In this document: one piece after another, positions 49,571 through 59,940 of the stretch
How positions within the stretch are numbered: the first letter of the stretch is position 1
How the letters are laid out: every line of letters begins with the position of its first letter
Assembly: GCA_013399015.1 (NCBI GenBank)
Contig: VWZX01008476.1
Location: 372,001 to 436,000 of the forward strand
Source: Galbula dea
Lineage: Eukaryota > Chordata > Aves > Piciformes > Galbulidae
Direction: 5' to 3'
DNA length: 64,000 nt
Position numbers and translations under genes: made by a program
Notes under the pieces: model-generated
Seen by the model: the letters and a program-made list of their open reading frames with translations, nothing else
Told to the model about the DNA's origin: nothing
Databases searched by the model: none

Positions 49571-50932
49571 CTGGCAACAATCTCTACTCATCATGTCTGA
49601 AATCTCCTCAAAAGCTTAAGCTAAAATTTACTTTCAGACAGTACTGCTCTCTCTTTCCATTGCAGATACAGTCACAAACAGTCAAAAGATTATTTGCAAG
49701 AGTGAGAAGACAACTCTGTGTCCCTTCTACACGTGCTGAGACCTGTATAAAATTTCATTCTTTTTCTGTTTCTGAAACAGCCTTAATCCAAACCCCCATG
49801 GCTTATCTTTTCCTTGAATATTAGTCTGTTTTTCTCCAAAAGGAGTTTGTAATGTATTACCAGTTTCAGCAGTGGTCAGAAACTAGATAAGACAAGTGAA
49901 AATGTATGACAAAATTATGTAGCAGTCCTATTATGAACAGCACTGAGAAAAAGAAACACTGTGGCAGAGACTCAATGCCCTGCAGCTTCAAAGCATTGTA
50001 GTCAGATAGCTACACCAGAGATCAACCCACTGCTAATAGCCCTTTGGATTTCCTCTGTACAGTTCATGCCCTTCCAGAAGCTTTTCACAGGGCTATTCTC
50101 TGGGGTTCTGAAGGACAAACATTATCTGGAGCTTGTTGGACACTGTTGGCTTCATGGCCACAGGGAGATTGTGGCAGCAGCCAGTCTGCTGTTGCACAAG
50201 AGGAAACTTTCATTATTAAATGCTAAAGGAAAAAAAAATAGGTCTGAAGAAGACAGATCTTTCTTCCTCAGGGTAAAATATCTTTCTTTCAAGCTGTTAG
50301 CTGACAGGAGTTATGCATTTGCCTTGTGTATGGTCATTAATAGCATCTACCTGCTTCATGCTCTGTAATAAGCTTTGTGTGTCAGATCTTCTCACCCCAC
50401 CTGTTAGCTAAAATTGTCTGCTGTGTGGGGTCCTCTTTGCTGGCACTGGAGAAAGCATTTAACCTGCTGCTGCCAGCTCAGTGGGGTGCACTCTACCTGC
50501 CCACCTGCCAGCATGCTGTTGCTGCCCAGCACATCCATCCTGCATCTACCACAGGCTACTACAAATCCTCACCCCAAGTTAGTGGCTGCTGCAATATGTT
50601 CGAGGGCTCAGCTCCTTTTGCACTTGTCTAGTGGCCTCATTTCACACATCTGATTCCCTTTCTCCAGCTTTTTTTACAGCTTCTCTCTTTTTCAGCCTCT
50701 GAGGTGCTAGTCACATTTTTTTCCATCAACTATTTGAATTTGTTATGCTTACAAAACCACTGTTGGATTTTTTCTTTCATATTATCATAACCTAACCCTA
50801 GCTTCCTATGAGACAGATTTATATTTAGTTTTAATTTGGTTTCTGGTTTTGTTTTGTATCTTTACTATTTTCTTCCAGATTTTAGATATGAGCCCCTCTT
50901 TAATTATTGTTTTAAATTTGCCATATGAAGTG

Positions 50933-51362
50933 TTCTTTCTTTTTCTCTTTTTCTTTTTCTTTTTCTTTTTCTTTTTCTTTTTCTTTTTCTTTTTCTTTTT
51001 CTTTTTCTTTTTCTTTTTCTTTTTCTTTTTCTTTTTCTTTTTCTTTCTTTTTCTTTTTTTCTTTTTCTTTTTCTTTTTCTTTTTCTTTTTCTTTTTCTTT
51101 TTCTTTTTCTTTTTCTTTTTCTTTTTCTTTTTCTTTTTCTTTTCCTTTTCCTTTTCCTTTTCTTTTTTCTTTTCCTTTTTCTTTTCCTTTTTCTTTTCCT
51201 TTTCCTTTTTCTTTTCCTTGTTCTTTTCCTTGTTCTTTTCCTTTTCCTTTTTCTTTTGTTTGTTTTTGGTTTTGTTTTTCTTTTCCTTTTTTCTTCCCTT
51301 TTTCTTTTGTTTTTTCTTTTTCTTTTCTTTCCTCTTTCTTTCCTTTTTCCTTCTCCTTTTCT
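50933..51362. repeat. TTTTTC / TTTTCC polypyrimidine satellite
   Basis: From 50933 to 51219 there is no purine at all on the plus strand (287 bases). The main unit is TTTTTC, period six, to about 51140. From there TTTTCC units and mixed variants take over. The first G is at 51220, and from about 51250 the tract decays with TTTG and TTCCC variants. The repeated mirror symmetry makes it a good candidate for intramolecular triplex (H-DNA). The very long apparent frames here (Lys-Glu and Lys-Arg on the minus strand, Phe-Ser on the plus strand) are translations of the repeat and not genes. Confidence 0.97.
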
Positions 51363-54300
51363 ATTCTGACACTGAATTGAAAGTTCACTGACCTTTGATA
51401 ATCTCCACCAGAAAACTCTCTTCTGCAAACCTGAATCAAATATCAGTAATGCAGTTTATCCCTTCAGCAGTTACTGGGTCAGGCATTGTTAGAGAATGTG
51501 TCAGCAGTAACAATTTGTGGTACTGGTAATTTATGAAGTTTATCTGAGAGGAGCATGGCATCTGATAATGCTGCATGTGCTTGTAAGCTGTGTGTTCTGT
51601 ACAATGAAGAACTTGGTTCTTTTGGTAGCTTGTTAGCAAGTTGAGTATGTTGTCATATCACCCCATTCCTTAGATAAATCTACATGCTGCTCTGAAGCAG
51701 AAAGGCGGCTGTGGCAGGAAGGTATCGGTCAGCTGAAGGGCTGTCATCCTTCAAAATTAAATATGGTTCACCAAACTAAAAGCTTTCTTGTTCAGCCTCA
51801 GACATAGCATGGAATCTCATTGGTGTTAACAAATGCCCTAAATTTGCTAGTTTTCATCACTTTAACTGCATATAGTGTGCCCTGTAAACTCCATTACTCT
51901 ACCAAAAGTGTACTTAGTTATGCAAATTTAAGGCAATTATAACAAATTTCCCCTCTCCAGAAGAGTAGTTATAGAAACAATTCATAACACCACATGAATA
52001 GTAATAGGTGAGGAATTTGTTTAAGTTGAAGGGAAATAGAAGAGGTTTATGCAAATAACAAACATTCTGAGGAATGTGACATTTTAATTGAAAAATAATT
52101 AAAACCCTTTTCATTATTTGAAAAGATTGAATTATTCAGTGCTATTCAATATTTTTTAGGAAGGTGGATAATGTGGAAAGTTTTCTAACTGTCTGCCCTT
52201 CAGTTTGATGAACAGAAAATGTGCTCAGAAAGTATGAAACCAAAGTATTATGATGGTGCTGTTGATAAAGTTAGTTTTAAAACTGGATTGATTTTTATTT
52301 AGTACTTTCCCACAAAATAGCCTTGCTAGTGAGGCAGTGAACTCCCTACAGAAAAGGAAAGTTCAAGACCCATGTCTGTTCCAGACCTCCTGTTTGACCT
52401 GTCTGTATCATCTTTTCTCTGCAGGGAAAGGTTAACTGTGGTGTTGGCTTTGTTTGTTTGTTTTGCTTTTGTTTTAGTTTATCTTTTTTGGTGTGGTTTT
52501 TGTTTGGTTGTTTTATTTGGTTTTGTTTGGGGTTTTTTTTTAAGCAACATTGAATTTAACTTGTTAGCACATACTGCACCTACTGGAAGGTACTTCTGAT
52601 ATTGATCCTAGTCAGTAGATATTAAGGGAATATAAATTGTATGTTATAACCAATTTCTACTAAAACCAGTTGAGAAACACACTGATGGGTTTTGAGAATG
52701 TTTTGTATTTGTTCCAAAAGCCAAATAGTTTTACTTTGTCACCTCTACTTTTTCACAGAGAAGAAAGGCACTTTTCTGAAAGGGAAATTACATTTTGAAG
52801 AAAAAAAACCACAACAAAACAGCACATCTGGTTTCAAACATCTGTGAAAAATAAACAAATCAGAGCCTGGAGCAAATCCAGATATAATTACAGGGCTTTT
52901 TTTTATGTAGGATGGAGAAGTAGATAAAATGTATTAGGTTGTTTAGTTCAGCTTCCATAAGCTGGTTCTTAGCTCTCCAGTACTTCAACAGCTTCACATG
53001 TGTTGTCTGTGAAAGGAGCACTGCTTCCATACTGCTTTGTCCTCAAACTTCTCATCATGTTTGACTGTGAGAAAGGTCTGGCATCTGTTGAGGATATTTG
53101 CCAGGAAATTAAGAAGCTGCAGTGGGAGTAAGACAAGGAAGGATTGTGCATACAGCAGGGTTGCCATAGTCAGAAGGCCACACTGGGGAATATTTAGGAA
53201 CAACAATTAGAATTAAAGCAGTATTTTCACTGATGTTTAGGAACTTTCATTCTACTGTTGGTGAAATAGAATTTAATTAAAGCCAGAGGATTTTGAAAGG
53301 AAGTGTGGAAAGTCTGAATGCTAAGAAAACCAAGAAGTTTACTTATGTGTTTTGGATTTAAACCTATGGCCAGACTTTAGGCAAATTGTCAAGCACCATT
53401 TATAATGCTCTTTTTTAGTTGCTTAACTTTCTTCTAATACTTGTTCCCAGGACCAAAGTCTGAAAAAAAAGTGATGGCTGAACAGTTGTCCTCTTGGCTT
53501 CCTTTGGGCTTACAGAGCCCCTGGATTGACTTTCATCCATGCTATCTCCAATGGTTTTCCTCACTTCTGTAAAGGAAATAAAAGGATCTTTTTGCATTCT
53601 GTTTTGTCAGTCTCACTTGAGTAGATAGATTTAACCTGCCCACCAAAAAGTGCTTCAAAAATACCATACCTACTCATAGTCTTCACTGCAAAGAAAACAA
53701 CTTTTAAGCTGATAATTATTTTAATTAAAGAACACAGGACAGCAAATAGTTTAGTGAGGACATGCTGAACCACAGTAAAATGTTTCAGGCAACTGGCAGA
53801 CAAGGCTGCTTCTTCTCCCAGTTTTATTACAAATGTGGGTATTTATTTCCCACCCTTTTCCTTCCAGGTCAGTAAATTCTAGTAGAGGACCATTTACACT
53901 TTTTGCAAACTGTGTTATCCAAAGCTATAAACTTTACAAATGAATGGGGCAAACCTTGGCTGCCTGGTTTTCTGGGTCTTACTGTTATAGGACATCCATC
54001 TTATTTACTTGCTAGCTCTCAAGAAGGCAATGAAGCACTGTGACTTCATGAGCAATATTAAAATATTCAGATTAATCTCTGTGACTGAGACTGATACCAG
54101 CAGGGATGCTGAAATTTGTCTTTCTGATATCTGTGGCAGTTGTGATTTCCCTGTTCCTTTGCATTTGATAGAGTTATTTATAGCATGCCAAAGTGCATAT
54201 AAGAGACACTCAGAGCAGAAAATTTGCTTTTGCACCATTTTGAAAAGTTTTATGTGATTCAATGAGGCACAAGTGCAGTAGAGACTTGGTTTTCTCTATT

Positions 54301-54502
54301 TGTTTACCTCTCCCACTGGCAAGGTGAGCTTGGATGATTGTACTGGTCTTAGGAATAAGCTTGTAACCTATTCTCACAAACTACAAATGTGAATTTCACA
54401 AAATAATCAAAATATTGCAAGGATGAATGGTCTGTATTGTCACTTTGGTTTGCAAATTTGATACAAAACTACATCAGTGCTTTTAAGAACTCTGGTAAAC
54501 TG
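51363..54502. other. Unique non-coding sequence
   Basis: No gene recognised. A T/G-rich low-complexity patch lies at 52448-52545. Frames near 52969-53206 and 54005-54262 overlap on both strands without a signature. Confidence 0.5.
52448..52545. repeat. T/G-rich low-complexity tract
   Basis: TTTGTTTG, TTTTGG and similar irregular units on the plus strand, ending in a T9 run. Not a regular microsatellite. Confidence 0.7.
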
Positions 54503-54540
54503 AATATATATATATAGATGTATATATATATATGGATATA
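54503..54540. repeat. (TA)n microsatellite
   Basis: Two TA runs separated by gatg, followed by an imperfect third copy (ggatata). It lies about 10 bp upstream of the 5' truncation of a CR1 copy. Confidence 0.9.
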
Positions 54541-54550
54541 AACTGAAGTA

Positions 54551-54781
54551 GGGGAGATATAGACTGGAAATTAGAAGGAGATTCTTTACTCAGAGGGTGG
54601 TGAGGCACTGGAACAGGTTGCCCAGAGAGGTTGTGGCTGCCCTGGCAGTGTTCAAGGCCAGGCTGGATGTGGCCCTGGGCAACATGGTCTAGCATATGGC
54701 ATCCCTGCCCATGGCAGGGGGGTTGGAACTAGATGATCTTTACAGTCCCTTCCAACCTGGGCCATTCTATGATTCTATGAT
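54551..54781 (+). mobile_element. CR1 LINE 3' end
   Basis: A 5'-truncated copy of about 230 bp. Landmarks in order: actggaaattagaaggagat, gtgaggcactggaacaggtt, gcccagagaggttgtggctg, aggctggatgtggccctggg, gatgatctttacagtccctt, and the terminal octamer repeated twice (attctatgattctatga). It ends at the expected terminus. Low divergence in the tail makes it one of the younger copies in the window. Confidence 0.95.
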
Positions 54782-56167
54782 AAATAAGAAAGATCTCACT
54801 CTCAGGCTCTGATTGCCTGATAGTTCTCAGTCTGAACTTTAAATGGGAGCTGGCCCCAGTTATGTGTTTTTCTGATGTTCTGTGACAAAGTCAGCTTTCA
54901 CAGATACTCAGAGGGGAGCTCACACAAGAAATGTCCTTATACTGAGCATGTATGCATGGATGAATAGCAAATAAATATAACATAATAGAGGTCTGATTCT
55001 CAAGCTTCAAGGGTTTGCTCTAGTGAAGTACAAAAATGCTGGCTTAAGAATCTCTGCAAATCCATGTAACCTAGGGACTGCCAACTGATCCAACCAGTAG
55101 TGAATAATGATATATTCTTGCAGTTCTGAACATGAAATGGGTTTCCTTCAAAACCACCAGTATCTCTAATGTCCTAAGGCTCTCTGTCAAACTCACAACT
55201 CATCTTTTTCTTGCTGTGATTTCAAGCTTGCTATCTCTACTCCTGCTTTCAAGCCACAGAGCAGGATTTTTAAGAAGGTGGTTGAATGTAGTTGAAGTTA
55301 AGCTTAAAGTTTAAGCCTTCTTGCTAGACTTGTAGTCTTACACTGTCTTTCATGACTCTGTGAAGTGAGGATGAGATTTTTGCTGTATATTTTAAGCCAT
55401 CTAACTAGCCTTCTAGGCTACCTTTATAATTCATAGAGATATTTTCAGAGGGCTTCCTCCCTGTCTAAAAAAATATGTCTGTGATAGATACATTACTCTC
55501 CAGAGGTGTCATTCTCTCTTCATTTACAATTTAAACTATGGTGATAACTCTCTTAGACTACATGACTAAGTTTTGGTGGATTAAGTTAGGTAAGATGAAA
55601 CCAACCTCAAACATCTGATTCAAAAAGCTTTAAAGTCAGTAGGGGGTTTACCTTGGACTGCTTAAGGCTTTGGATCATTCCCTTGGAAGAGCTCAGGAAC
55701 CTGTATTTGCACTTTACATACTCATGGATCAGAAACTGCCAGAGTGCCTCAGATGACTCCAAAAGGAAAACATTGTTTTGTGGTGCATTGAGAATAGGAT
55801 TTGTCATTGCATCTATCCTTCCCAGCTTCATTTACCTTTTCCACTGCTGCCTGTTTAATCAGGTATTACATTCTGTGTGCATGTTGTTCCTGGTGCAGTT
55901 TGTTTGTCTGCTTATTGTCCTCTAGAATCTGTGTATTCAGAGTGTTGCACCCCACAAAGCTGAGAAAATGTGTGACTGAAGTAGAGCCTTGAATGTAACA
56001 TAAAGGGTGGCATTTTAACTTTTGGGGTTTTTTTGGTTATGTGTTTTGTGGAGGAGCAGAGACATCAGCATGTTAGATGATGTGACATTAAATGATGCCA
56101 AGATGCTTTGCCCTTTTTGCTGAGCTGGAAATTGCTACTGTTATGTTTTGTTTCTTACTATGATATC

Positions 56168-56235
56168 TTAGGTTGTAAACTCTTAGAGGAGAATTGTCTT
56201 TTTTGATAGATATTTGACAATAAAGCATTTGCAGA
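56168..56235 (+). mobile_element. Possible ancient retroposon 3' tail
   Basis: A segment with cttaggttgtaaactcttag, gagaattgtctttttt and an AATAAAGCA end resembles the 'gattgtaagctc...ggactgtctttt' tail of old amniote retroposons, as at 18285. It is short and diverged, and the family cannot be named. Confidence 0.22.
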
Positions 56236-57689
56236 ACACTTTTATCATTCATGCTGAGGGCACATCATGTTATTACCTATTAAAATATTATAAAAGTCTA
56301 AATTAAAATAAATTATAAATTAAAAATTTATGAAGCAGGACCTATGGAAGGCCCAAAGATGATTTCTTTTTGTGTCTGAGGGCTAGGTTAGTCTTCCTTG
56401 TTTGTGTCTGGTGACCAGGTGGAATGCCCTTATGTGTCTGAAATGAGGCTAGACAACTGAGTTCAGGCAAATAAACTGTGTTCTGGATTTTTTCAATGAT
56501 ATCAGGAACTGAGAGAACTAGTGAACATAGACAAACCCATGTGTACCACACATATATGTGTCTGTGCCAGTGTTCAGGCTGAACTTCTTCAACTGAATCT
56601 TACCTAATACCTCTAAGGTCTTTCAAGTAGGGAGAGGCTTTGATTCAATTCCCTTGAGGTCCAATTCATGCCATAGGTTTGAGTGGCATATTCTGAGAGG
56701 AAAGCCTGGCAGCCTGTTGGGGAGCTGCATTGTATTGTAAAACAAATGCACAATTCTTGAGCTGGAGGGAGGAGGAGAAGTGAGTGATTCTGCAGTCCCC
56801 TAGATGTGACATGCTCTTTTAGGATGCAGGAAACTGCAGCTCAGTCCTCTGCACCAATTAGTTTATTAGAAGTGACCCAAGTTGGCACAGTCTGTTTTAA
56901 ATACAAGTAGGAACAATGTAGTGGGAATACAGAAGTGAAGTGGTATTCCTGTTGAGATGAAGGCAGATCAAAATACAGCCTGACTGAATAATAAGACAGA
57001 TTTGTCCATAAAATATTGGTTGATAGATTAATTGTTGTGTTTGGAGCACAGATGCTGATATAAGTTGTCTTTTTTGGAACTATTCTTTTCTTTTCTTTCT
57101 GCCAGCTGACTGTCTCATCTGATTATATCTACAGCAGAGATGCTGTATGCAATTTATCTACTTTAATGCTCCACATTTTTCTATACTTTCTTCCATGAAG
57201 ATTATAGTGTATTAGTTCCATATAAAGACACTTAAAAATCCAGATTCCAGTCACAGTATTTGCTGGGCAAACATGAAGAAACTTCATTTGTATTCCTGTA
57301 GCTACTCTGGATTTGCTTTGGTGAAACTGAAACTTTGTCTGTGTTTTTAGTGTAATTATAGGAAAGAAATACTTTTATTTTTCTTTTTTATTTTTTTTAA
57401 TGTTAAAATGGACTAGATTTTTTTTTATATAAAGGAGAAAAGCACAAATTGATGGCTTTTTGCCTGTGCTGCCAACTCCCTTAAGTGCTACTCTGTAATT
57501 ATTTTTCAGAAAGTGGCTTGGAATTCCTGTTGCTTGTGTTGTGCAGTGTGTCTGTGGAGGCACAGCCCTCTTGCAGCATCTTGTATAAAAGGGAGAGAGA
57601 ATATATTGATACATAAGACAAGACTGCATCAGACTGCATAAAGGAATTCCATACAATGAGCTTGACTTGCTTTTGTAGCCTTTTTATCT

Positions 57690-58140
57690 TAGTACCTCTG
57701 ATGCCAGATAATAAAAGACACAGTGTGATCCAGATTGTTCTTTAATGAAATGATTATCCCCTTGCCAGGTTATAGGATTTGGCTAATGCAGGAGGAGGCT
57801 AGAGCCAGCAAGGTCTTTCACATTTAATGTATAATTGATGCAGGATTTGACTGGCAGCAAAGACTCATGTTCTAAAGTTATTTTTGTCAGCCTTTTTCTC
57901 AATGTGGTCTCTCTCATCTGGCTTACAGTTTAATGATGAGGAGTCTTTTGAGCAAGATTCATATTTTATTAATGAGGTCTTGCTTGATTTGACAAAATAA
58001 TAATTCTTTCTTCATAAAAGGCTGGTTGCTAATTTTCATTTGTGACTGATCTGCCAATATGGATATTTTTACTTTATTAACCCTGCAAATTGGAATTATT
58101 TGTTACTGTGTCTGACAACGAAGCAGTAGGTGAAAGATTT
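57690..58140. promoter_or_regulatory. Candidate conserved non-coding element
   Basis: The stretch has no simple repeats, no frame of note and dense homeobox- or POU-like words (tttaatgaaatgatta, ttaatgtataattgatgcag, attaatgagg, aaataataattc). This texture is common in deeply conserved vertebrate enhancers. Only the composition and motifs are seen. Conservation is inferred. Confidence 0.3.
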
Positions 58141-59029
58141 TAACACACTTGAACTCACATGTTCTTATTTATCTATGTACTATTAAAGTTTTATTCATCA
58201 GATAAATCCAATGTCATTGAAAGTGAAAGGTATTCAGCAACTTGCTAGATTAGTCACCTACTTGGTGTTAAGCCCTGAGTGGGTAAACAGTCATCATTTT
58301 CATTATTTAATGATATGAATGCATACCTGAAATATTTTTTTACAAAGTTTCAAGAGAAATATATTCTTCCAACAAGTTATGTCTCTAATGATATTATTAT
58401 ATTAGACATGTGAACATTTCCCTGAAGATATTAAATTTACAGGTAGACTTGAAAACAGAGGAAAAAAAATCAGTTATGCTCCCCAGCTTGGAATCAGAAA
58501 TGCAGAGTCTTGAGGCCACAACTGAAAACAGACTCTGTGTGCAAGCTGAGCCAAATAGAAACTGTCTGAGGAAACCTGGGAAGATTTTGTTTCACTTTTG
58601 TTTACTGATGCTCATTTACTGCACAAGGCAACCCCACATTCAAGAACAATCTTGAACTGAATATCCTGTTTCTTCTGACTTACAGATATTTTGCTGTTCT
58701 CTCCAGTTTTATCTGATGAGAAAAGTTCTATATTTCAAAGGACTAACAATGGCATTTTTAAAATGAGCATCATTAAAACAAATGAAAGTAACCTAGAAAC
58801 AGTCCTCTGGCTTGGGAACATTCAGAAGATGAACTGGGATGAGTTATCTCCTTGTGGCTTACAAGGAAGACACATCACCACTATGGCATGAAAACATGGA
58901 TGGAATGTAACACCTCTAAACAGGTGGCATGTAGGATGTTTTGGAGCAACATGGACAGCATTTGAGCTTTTGGGGAAAATAGGAAGTACTTTTGAGTGTA
59001 GAACAGAAGCTCCATGGGGCAAAATGATT

Positions 59030-59940
59030 AGGCAAAGTCTTGTCCCTCAAGGGTCCATACAGGGCCAAATACTATTCAATATCTTCATCAACAAAATAGA
59101 CAATGGGATCTGACATGCCAGAGGGATGGGATGACATCCAAAAGGGCCTTGACAGGCTTGGGGAAAGGAACATGGGAATCTCATGAGCTTCAACAGGGTC
59201 AAGTGCAAGGTCCTGTACCTGTTTGGGGCAATCAACACACACTTGGGGACACAGTGATTGAGAGCAGCCCTGCAGAGAAGGGCTTGGAGGTACTAGTGGA
59301 TGAAAAGTTGGACATAAACCAGCAATGTGTGCTTGCAGTACAGAAAGCAAATGGAATCCTGGGCTACATCAAAAGAAATGTGGTCAGCAGGTCAATGGAG
59401 GTGACTCTGTCCCTCTGATTTGCTCTCATGAGACTCCACCAGGAGTATTGTGTCCAGCTCTGGATTCTTCAGCACAAGAAAGACATGAACCTGTTGGAAT
59501 GGGTCCAGAGGAGGCCCACAAAAATGGTGGGAGGGATGAAACACCTCTGCTATGAGGACAGGCTGAGAGAGTTGGGATTCTTCAGCCTGAGGAAGGGAAG
59601 GCTCCAGGGAGACCTTACTGCAGCCTTTCAACATAGAAAAAGGGCTTATAGGAAAGCTGGGGAAAGACTTTTTACCAAGCCTGCAGTGACAGGACAATGA
59701 TTTTAAACTTAGAGAGGGTAGATTTAGACTGGATATAAGGAAGAAATTCTTCACTATGAGATTGGTGAGACAGTGGAACAGGTTACCCAGAGAAGCTGAG
59801 GATGTTCCATCCCTGAAGTGTTCAAGGTCAGGCTGTATGGGGCTTTGAGCAACCTAATCTAGTGGAAGGTGTCCCTTCCTGTGGAAGAGGGTTGGACTAG
59901 ATGATCTTTAAGTTCCCTTCCAACCCAAGCCATTCTATGA
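59030..59940 (+). mobile_element. CR1 LINE copy, internally deleted, complete 3' end
   Basis: Starts in the reverse transcriptase region (a degraded VPQG-type segment at about 59040, then an ILFNIFIN-like segment near 59067), but jumps directly to a segment of the 'DDIQKGLDRLG' type near 59130. The part that should hold the F/Y-A-D-D catalytic box is missing. Then come EKGLEVLVDEKLDINQQC (59278 onward), MRLHQEYCVQLWILQHKKDM (59428 onward) and RLRELGFFSLRKGRLQGDL. The tail has gatgatctttaagttccctt and one terminal octamer (cattctatga) at 59931-59940. The 'HKKDMNLLEWVQRR' variant differs from the 'YKKSIEILKFVQRR' variant at 37630, so a different CR1 subfamily is likely. Confidence 0.95.

Larger units (their letters stand above)
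39215..50932. other. Unique non-coding sequence
   Basis: This is the longest repeat-poor stretch of the window, with no gene recognised. The two longest frames, plus 47609-48175 (188 codons) and plus 49303-49824 (173 codons), have no domain, and the first is crossed by a 20-bp tandem duplication that would shift any reading frame. Low-complexity sequence lies at 40451-40489. A 10-bp perfect tandem pair lies at 48745-48764. A weak MIR-like stretch lies at 49490-49570. Confidence 0.5.
54782..59029. other. Unique sequence with candidate conserved element
   Basis: No gene recognised. It holds a candidate conserved element at 57690-58140 and a possible ancient retroposon tail at 56168-56235, both listed separately. 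The frame at 58410-58655 (81 codons) has no signature. Confidence 0.45.

Noticed and set aside
49303..49824. 173-codon plus-strand frame
   Set aside because: No recognisable family, no splice context, and part of it overlaps a possible MIR-like relic. Chance length in AT-rich DNA is plausible.
50904..51439. Four overlapping frames of 150-180 codons made of Lys-Glu, Lys-Arg, Phe-Ser or Phe runs
   Set aside because: They are direct translations of the six-base TTTTTC repeat in different frames. A repeat without stop codons opens several frames at once.
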